Shown: one piece after another, positions 57,634 through 64,000 of the stretch | Layout of the letters: the number at the start of each line of letters is the position of its first letter | How positions within the stretch are numbered: the first letter of the stretch is position 1 | NCBI GenBank assembly: GCA_951802195.1 | Contig: OX637637.1 | Coordinates: forward strand, 434,001 to 498,000 | Length of the DNA stretch: 64,000 nt | Direction: 5' to 3' | Source: Tausonia pullulans | Lineage: Eukaryota; Basidiomycota; Tremellomycetes; Cystofilobasidiales; Mrakiaceae | Notes under the pieces: generated by a model | What the model saw: only the letters and a program-made list of their open reading frames with translations | What the model was told of the DNA's origin: nothing | Databases searched by the model: none | Translations under genes and position numbers: made by a program

Positions 57634-60600
57634 TTAGCGACCATCCCCGCCAACCGAGAGCCGTCCACCTTGGCGCAGCCGCTCTCGCGTCCGTCGAGAG
57701 GCCCGGTAAAGCCCAATGGTGGCGGCCTTAACCAGATCCCCGTTCGAAGTCTCGAGCGCACTGCATAGAGCGTCGTCAATATCAGCGTTGTGTGTGTATG
57801 TGTGTGTGAACGAGAGGAAGAGCGCAGGCTATCGACTCACGACCCAAACTTGGTCAGGAACGCCTGCTTCTCTGCCACGGGCACGCTCGTCGCCGGGAGG
57901 CTCTCAACCACAGGCGGAAGCCACGCGACCATCTCCCCGGGAAACGCCCCAGCGAGCGCCCGAAGGATGTTGACGACGAGTTCGGGCGCCTCCTCCGGGT
58001 AGCCCGTCACCAATCCCGACAGCACAAGACCGACAAGCGCACCACCCTGCTGGCCAAGCACGTTTCGGAGTGACTCCGTAACCACCGCCTTATCGCTGGG
58101 GCCGAGCGCCGCTGAGGGCGGAGGAGTGGAGCCGTTACCCGAGACTAGTGGCACCGAGGGGTTGATGGAGGGGTCGCTGAGGACAACTTGGATGTACTCG
58201 AGTGTGGTGAGGATAATCTCCGGTGCAGGGAGGTTGAGCGCAGTGAGGCAGACGGAGAAGGACTGCGCGAACGCCGGGGATGGGATGACGAGCGCCGGGA
58301 TAACCGGAACGACGGCAAGCATAAGATGAACGTAGTCGTCGAGGACTTCGAGAGAGGGCGGGACAGGGCGGGAGGAGGGCCACGGTAAGATTGCGTTCAG
58401 CGGGTCGAAGGGGCCCTAGGAGGGGGAGGCGAGAGATGTAAACGCACCATCAGGAATCTCAGTGTGCGCCTGGTTTTCCAACACATGCGCAAGGGCGATC
58501 GTTTGTCGCTCCCAAGTCGACAGAAGCTTGCGCGCGACTTCGCCACTCTCATCCCCGGCGCCCTCAGCACAGAACGTCTGGCCAACCTTGCCGGCGATCC
58601 AGATGTAACCCGAAATACGTGAGGTTTCGAAGCAGGAGGCCATACGCTCAAGAAGTGGGAGCGCTATCGGCTTAGCATTGAGGTCGAAGAAGGTGAGCCC
58701 TCTCCGAATGAGGGCGCAGACCCGCTCGGCGATCATCCAGTCCGAGCCGAACCGCTGGAGGAGGGTGTCCATAACCGTCCAGACCTCGACGGGCGTTGAA
58801 GCGCACGACGTCGGCATCGCGGAGCCGAATGTCCGGAGTACGGCGAGGAAGGTCTCGAGCTGCTCCAGTGCGACTGGGGACGACAGATGCTTCAGCTTCA
58901 AGTCCGCTTTGCCCAAATGTACGAGAGGGCTAACTCACCAGCAACACTCTGCAGCTCATCGCGAGATACGTCACCTTGCTTGACAGAGATCTCATGGACC
59001 TTCTGGATAAGAGGCATCGTAAACGTCCGAAGTCCCGCGGCAGCCTCCTCGACAGGCATGCCCGAAAGAACGAATGCAATAGCTTCGATGACTTGGATAA
59101 CGTCATCCGCGGCGAGCCTTGGTCCGACATTGGTTAGGAACGAGTGCAGCTGGGGCAGGTAGGGCGCAAGATGCTAAGAGAAGGCCCGCCGACCCGAGAA
59201 GAGAGCAGGGTTGTCAGCGCGCCATTCTTCGGTCTGTTCACAGCCAGGATTGTGAATCACGCACGCGTTTGCAGTCCTTGCAGAGGTACCGCATCGACTG
59301 GGCCGCGGCAGCGGCAACCTCAGCGTCCTGGTCCTCGAAGCCCGAGCTCACATACTGAAGTGAAAACTCGAGGTGCTCCGGGTGGCAATCGATCCATTCC
59401 GTGTACCGGCCGATGACAAGAATCGCGGCGTACCGAACGTTGGGCTGGGCTGGGAGCGAGGGCATGAGCTCCATGATGAGCGGGACGACCTCGTTATCGG
59501 TGACGTCGATCTCGGCGCCCATGGACCGCATCGAGAAGAGCGGCGCTTCGATCGCCTGCCACGAGACTGTCGATGAAGGGTCATTAGCCGCCGAGTCGAG
59601 TGCGGCCTTGATGAGGTCGTAGCTCCGCTTGAGGCAGACCGTCGAGCCAAGGACGAAGCAGCAGTCTTTAAGGGTGTCGCCCATAGTGTGCCGGAAGGCG
59701 CGAAACTCGTCCCGCTCGGCGGCAACCATGTCGTCCGGGTTGGCAGGGAAGCGGAGGTGAGTGATGATGATGTCAAGCAGACCGGCGTAAACCTCGTGGA
59801 ATGGCTGGGAGAAGGCATCGGCGGGCCGCTTGCCGAGAGAGTGAGCGAGTCGGTACCAGAAATTGAAGGTGATGCGAACGATCTCGAGGTCTGGGTAGGC
59901 TGAGCAAGTGGCGATTGCCTGGACGATTGGGAAGAAGGTCTCCGGATGCTGGAGGATAAGCCGGCGGTAGGTCTCTCCGGCCTCGACGAAGATCCGACAA
60001 AGACCTCGCATGGCATCCGGGTCCTCCTTAACCTCTTCAAGCACGAGTCTAGGCTGAAGGGCAATGATCCTTGGAAGGAGGAGCTGGATGACGTCGAGAT
60101 TGTCGTCAATCTCCTGGGTCTCGTGGATGAGGTCGACAAGGACGTCAACGGCCGTGTCGAAGAGCTGGTCCGAGTCTAAGGCCTTGAAGATGAACGGGAA
60201 GAGGGGCGTCTGGGCGATCTGGCTCGCCATGAGCTCGCCGGCGATGAGCCAGCTCCGGAGCGTCTCAAAAGTCGTCGTCTGGATCTTGGCGTCGACACCT
60301 GAAATGCGCGGCCGATCTGAGCACGCCGGGAGGACAGAAGTGAGAACGCACGAGAGACAAGACGACGCACCTGGAGCGTCAATGTACATGCTGAGTAGCG
60401 AAAGAACCTGCTCTGCACTTGAGGAGAGCAGGTAGGAGCAGCGCCGACTCATCTCCTCGTTCTGGAAAGCAAGTCGCGTCGAACCCCAGTCAGCCCGCGC
60501 GCGACTCCAGGGCGTTCAACTCTTTCCTCCCTCTCCGCCAGCTCGGCAGCCGGCTCATCTCCTCCGACGAGGCAGGAAGGCGTTCTCACTCACCGCCATC

Positions 60601-61387
60601 GCGATCTTGGGGTTAGCGGCCTCCTCCGGGAGGACCCGGAGCAGCTCGAGCAATGCAGGGACCATCTGGACATCCTTGCCGAACTCGTCGATGAGCCCCT
60701 GGACAACGTTATCCCATTCGGCCATCTGCACCGCGAGGTCAGCGAGGGCGAGGCAGACTTGGACCAGGATCGGTCGCATGCCCGGCGCCGAATAGAGGCG
60801 AAGGGCCGAGAGGAGCGACGTCCGGAGTGAGACGAGTGAAGGCGAGTCGAGCTCCGAGAGGTCATACGTAACCTGAACAGACACGGGCGGGCGCGCGCGA
60901 AAAACGACGACTCCGTCAGACAAGAAGCTCCAGAGGGGCGGTGGACAGCGGGGCTGGCGAAAGTAGACGCGACGGACCTTTGCCCGGAAGGTTTGGCCGG
61001 CGAACATCTTAACGTCGAGGCCAACCTCGTCGGAGAAGAGAAGCGCATGGCACGTCCCCCAGGCGTCACGCTGAGGGAACGAGGGAAGGCAAGGGGCAAG
61101 GGAGCGCGCATCGAAGCAGGAGGTCAGCATCGGAGGACGTAGCTTGTTCTGGGTCAGATAGCACAAGCGGCCATGGCAAAGGCCCGAGATTGAGATCCGC
61201 TTGGGACTGAAGCCCGTGGAGGAGGGACGAAGAAAGAAACCCAGGAGAGCGAGACGAGGGTGGAACGAACGGAGTGCTGGAAGGTCGAGAGCCACTCGTT
61301 GGCGGTCGCCTGGCTCTGACGGTCCGAGTGGGCCTGGAGGGCACCGAGGGCGCTAATGACGTGCTGGGAGGCGTCGTCGAGGGCCAT
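57634..61387 (-). CDS. MTR10: Importin-beta family nuclear import receptor (MTR10/transportin-3)
   Basis: Carries SR-type RNA-binding proteins into the nucleus and takes part in tRNA traffic. Start at 61387 (MALDDASQHVISALGALQAH). HEAT-repeat helices run throughout: LALADLAVQMAEWDNVVQGL and MVPALLELLRVLPEEAANPK match the transportin-3 pattern (LAIADLALQM..., LLEILTVLPEE). Then EIVRITFNFWYRLAHSLG, ILVIGRYTEWIDCHPEHL and AAAQSMRYLCKDCKRHL. I add a last exon (about 57767-57634) that joins KFGS to ALETSNGDLVKAATIGLYRA and ends at the TAA at 57634, because the frame before it has no stop before a good GTGAGT donor. About ten introns. Roughly 950 residues, the usual length. Confidence 0.9.
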
Positions 61388-62022
61388 GACAAGGGGTCTG
61401 GCAGGAAGCAGGGGGTGGTGGTCGGTTGAAGAGAGGGAGAGAAGCGCTCGGTCGACATGTCCTGTCGCCTCTGGCCGGCCGTCGGTTGCCCGCGTGTGGC
61501 CGCCCTGCTGCCGTCACGGTTGCTTTCTTTTGCTCGACTTCTCTCTCGTCTCTTGCCATCGACGCTCAGATAGGGACCTCTGAGGATCTCTATGTCATTC
61601 TGGCCCAGCCCCTCGTCCGTTTGTTGGTCCGTTGTACGCCTGTGAGCCCGCCCTCAATGAGTCGGACCACAACCGATGGCGACGCCATGCGCAGCCAGCC
61701 ACCCGGTGACCGGTGTCGGTCGGTGCCGTACGACATACGTAGGGTGTGAGGGCATCGAGGCCGTAGCGACCCGGAGAGAGGCAGAGAGTCGCCGATGAGC
61801 AGCAGCATTCGATGTTGAGCGACGGGGTCCGCGCGGGTGGAGGGGCCTCCGGTCGACAACGGCTGAGCCCGCGGCCTGTTCTGCTCGTCTCGCTTGGATC
61901 GTGGAACGCGCGGCAGTCATCCTCCGCCAACCATCGTCCCTTCTCGCTCGATTTCGTCCAGCAAGTGCCGCCCTCGCCCTCGCCTCCCTACCTACCCCAT
62001 ACCCCAGGGCCAGACCCCGGCC
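61388..62022. promoter_or_regulatory. Divergent intergenic region (MTR10 / TMEM184-like)
   Basis: About 635 bases between opposing starts. Open frames here are Arg/Pro-rich and unconvincing. Presumably holds both promoters. Confidence 0.45.
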
Positions 62023-64000
62023 ATGGAGCACTCGGCGGACCGCGGCTCAGGCTCGGCGGACCGCCTCCCCGGCGCGCTTCTCCACGTCTCGCTTGCCTGT
62101 ACACTCTTCGCAACCATCCTCTCCCTCTGGAGCATCGTCCTACACCTCAAGGCCTACCGCAAGCCCGCCCTCCAGAGGCTTGTGGTCAGGATCGTACTCA
62201 TGTGGGCCCCTGGCCTTGCTGTTCGCGGCGTGGAGTCAGGGCTCACGCGCACGCCGCCGCCCCTCTCGCTTCCCTTCTTCGTGGCCTCGCAGGATCCCTC
62301 TCTACGCCATAGCCTCGCTCGTCTCGCTCCACTCATTGGAGGCTGCCTTCTGGATCGACGCCGTCCGGGATCTCTACGAGGTCCGTCCTCGATCTCTCGC
62401 ACGATCTGCTTACACTGACATGCTCCTCCTCTCCAGGCCTTTGTCATCTACACATTCTTGTACGATCTCTCTCCCTTGCTCCCGCCTACCCATCGGGCTC
62501 GTCCGGTGGGGACTCAACAAGTCTGACCACCACGCGTCTCTCCAGCTCCTTGCTCGTCACCTACCTCGGCGGCGAGCGCTCCCTCCTCATTCTCCTCCAT
62601 GGTAGGCCTCTCACGCCCCACCCGTGGCCCGTCAGCATCTTCATCAGGTGAGAAACGCGCGCGGCAACTCTGCTACCCTGTCTCGCGCGACGTGACGCCA
62701 GTCCAGCGACTGATTGTCAAGCGTGGCCTGCCTCTCCCTCCCCCCCCCCCCCCCCCCCTTCCCCCTCCCCCCGGTCGTACAGAGGGATGGACGGCTCGGA
62801 TCCGTACACATTCTTGGGACTCAAGCGAGGCATCCTGCGTGCGTCTTCGTGCTCCTTGCTGCGCGTTATCAGCCCGAGCTGATTGCGCGTGTCCTACTCT
62901 CTTGATCCGCAGAATACGTCTACGTCAAGCCTGCGCTCGCCCTGGTCACATTGATCCTCAAGATGACTAATGTGGGAATGAATTCCCTGAAATACAGCTC
63001 GCTTGGTTGGCTGGCTAATTGTGGAATCTCGTCTCGCAGACCTACTCTGACGGAAAGCTCGGTTGGACCACGGGCTACACCTACGTTTCGGCCGTTTACA
63101 ATGCGTCCATCTGTCTATCCCTTTAGTTCGTTTGCTTACAAGGCCATCGGCGAAGGCTCAATGTCAGTGCTAATTCTTGCTTCTTCAGTTGTCTCGCCAT
63201 GTTCTGGCTGGCGATCCACGAGGAGTGAGCCGCCTGCACTCGTCTTCCTCGGAGTTCTATCCGTTGTCCCCTGACGTCAAACTCCTTCTTCCTTATCAGC
63301 GTCAGGCCGTTCCACCCGACCCCCAAATTCCTCTGCGTCAAAGGCATTCTGTGAGAATTCTCCGTCTGTCCCTCTCCTAGCTCGTTGCTCATTGTCCCTG
63401 CGCTTCTCAGGTTCTTCTCCTTCTGGCAGAGTATCTTCGTTTCTGTGCTCGTTGCGGGCAAAGTCATCAAGCACGTTGGCCCTTACACCGATGCTGAGCA
63501 CATGAGTCTCGCGCTCGGCGACCTCCTGATGTGCTTTGAGATGCCGCTCTTTGCGATCGCCCATACCTATGCCTTTTGCCGCTCGAGCGTGCGTTATCTG
63601 GGATCTGGCCATTCTCACGCTCCCCGCTCTCTGCTAACTGTTTTCTCCTTATCAGGACTATGGTGAGCGAGTCGGCCCTCAGACCAGCAGGATCCAGGCA
63701 AGAACCCTCTGCTGACATGCTGACTGCTTGCGGCTCGCAGTCGATCCCAACATCCAATACGTCGCCCGTCTGCCCTTCACTCTCGCCCTGAGAGACTGTT
63801 GTGGCATGCTTGATGTGTGGAAGGACTTCCAGGTGAGCGCTCCAAGCAAACGCACATGCCTGCTGCTTGACTTTTAGCTGAGATCTAGCACTCATTCAGT
63901 CCACCACGCACGGCCGAGGCATGTCATACCGCTCCTATGAGCCGGCCGAGGGAGGCGTTCACGCATCTGGGAAAGCAAGGGAGAGGAGGATACGAGCTGG
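62023..64000 (+). CDS. TMEM184/DUF300 (organic solute transporter Ost-alpha-like) membrane protein, 5' part
   Basis: Multi-pass membrane protein of the family that includes yeast and S. pombe Hfl1, reported to act at the vacuole with Atg8. Start at 62023 (MEHSADRGSGSADRLPG). Seven hydrophobic segments are expected; visible ones include HVSLACTLFATILSLWSIVL, IPLYAIASLVSLHSLEAAFW, FVIYTFFSLLVTYLGGERSL, LALVTLILKMTN, SICLSLYCLAMFWLAI and FFSFWQSIFVSVLVAGKV. Family blocks HLKAYRKPALQRLVVRI, FWIDAVRDLYEAFVIYTF, GGERSLL, PYTFLGLKRGILQYVYVKP, FLCVKGILFF and ALGDLLMCFEMPLFAIAH are clear after removal of short introns. One intron (62657-62780) has a run of about 18 C in its polypyrimidine tract. The gene continues past the window's end, where the tail (YRSYEPAEGG) begins. 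Confidence 0.88.

Noticed and set aside
61595-62031. Open frames on the - strand upstream of the TMEM184-like gene
   Set aside because: Arg/Pro-rich, no start context, divergent promoter region.
1-64000. tRNA, rRNA or CRISPR-like arrays
   Set aside because: No cloverleaf-like TpsiC and anticodon arrangement, rRNA core or regularly spaced repeat was noticed; by-eye search only, so a single tRNA could be missed.

Overview
The window is nuclear DNA of a basidiomycete fungus. Genes are dense and split by many short GT-AG introns (mostly about 50-90 bases). Promoters and leaders are strongly pyrimidine-rich, GC content is high, and the protein set is purely fungal (ROT1, CEG1, PLP2, PAN2, MTR10, a cytochrome b5/acyl-CoA dehydrogenase fusion). 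The style fits a red-yeast-type Pucciniomycotina (Rhodotorula/Sporobolomyces-like). That placement is an inference from gene style and was not tested by any search.

Layout, left part (1-32 kb): the end of a DAHP synthase gene (+); an unrecognised Ser/Asp/Glu-rich protein with a duplicated 'TTSRR-LWLQSQA' motif (+); a secreted subtilisin-like protease with a PA insert (-, about twenty exons); a four-exon small Cys-rich protein (+); the ER chaperone ROT1 with two long introns (+); a 2.7 kb gene-poor stretch; then PLP2 (-), the mRNA capping guanylyltransferase CEG1 (-), a cytochrome b5-acyl-CoA dehydrogenase fusion (-), glycine-cleavage T-protein GCV1 (+) and the deadenylase subunit PAN2 (-).

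Middle part (32.5-51.4 kb): a compound retrotransposon fossil bed. A Ty1/copia family occurs as one whole-looking element between two matching LTRs, plus element portions on both sides that share those LTRs. A Ty3/gypsy chromovirus with a chromodomain occupies 45.3-51.2 kb. About 3.2 kb of combined gypsy-LTR plus copia sequence is repeated in inverted orientation at the two ends of the copia block, with the same gypsy/copia junction on both arms.

Right part (51.4-64 kb): a possible proteasome-assembly-chaperone-1-like gene (-) diverges from a mitochondrial PPR protein gene (+) across about 170 bases. Then come succinyl-CoA ligase alpha LSC1 (-), the importin MTR10 (-) and, leaving the window, a TMEM184/DUF300-type multi-pass membrane protein (+). 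The host genes are mostly housekeeping (aromatic amino-acid synthesis, C1 and TCA metabolism, mRNA capping and decay, nuclear import, ER folding) and do not form one pathway. The least ordinary content is the inverted copia/gypsy locus, the duplicated-motif protein and the small Cys-rich protein. No RNA gene, CRISPR array or prokaryotic-type operon was seen.
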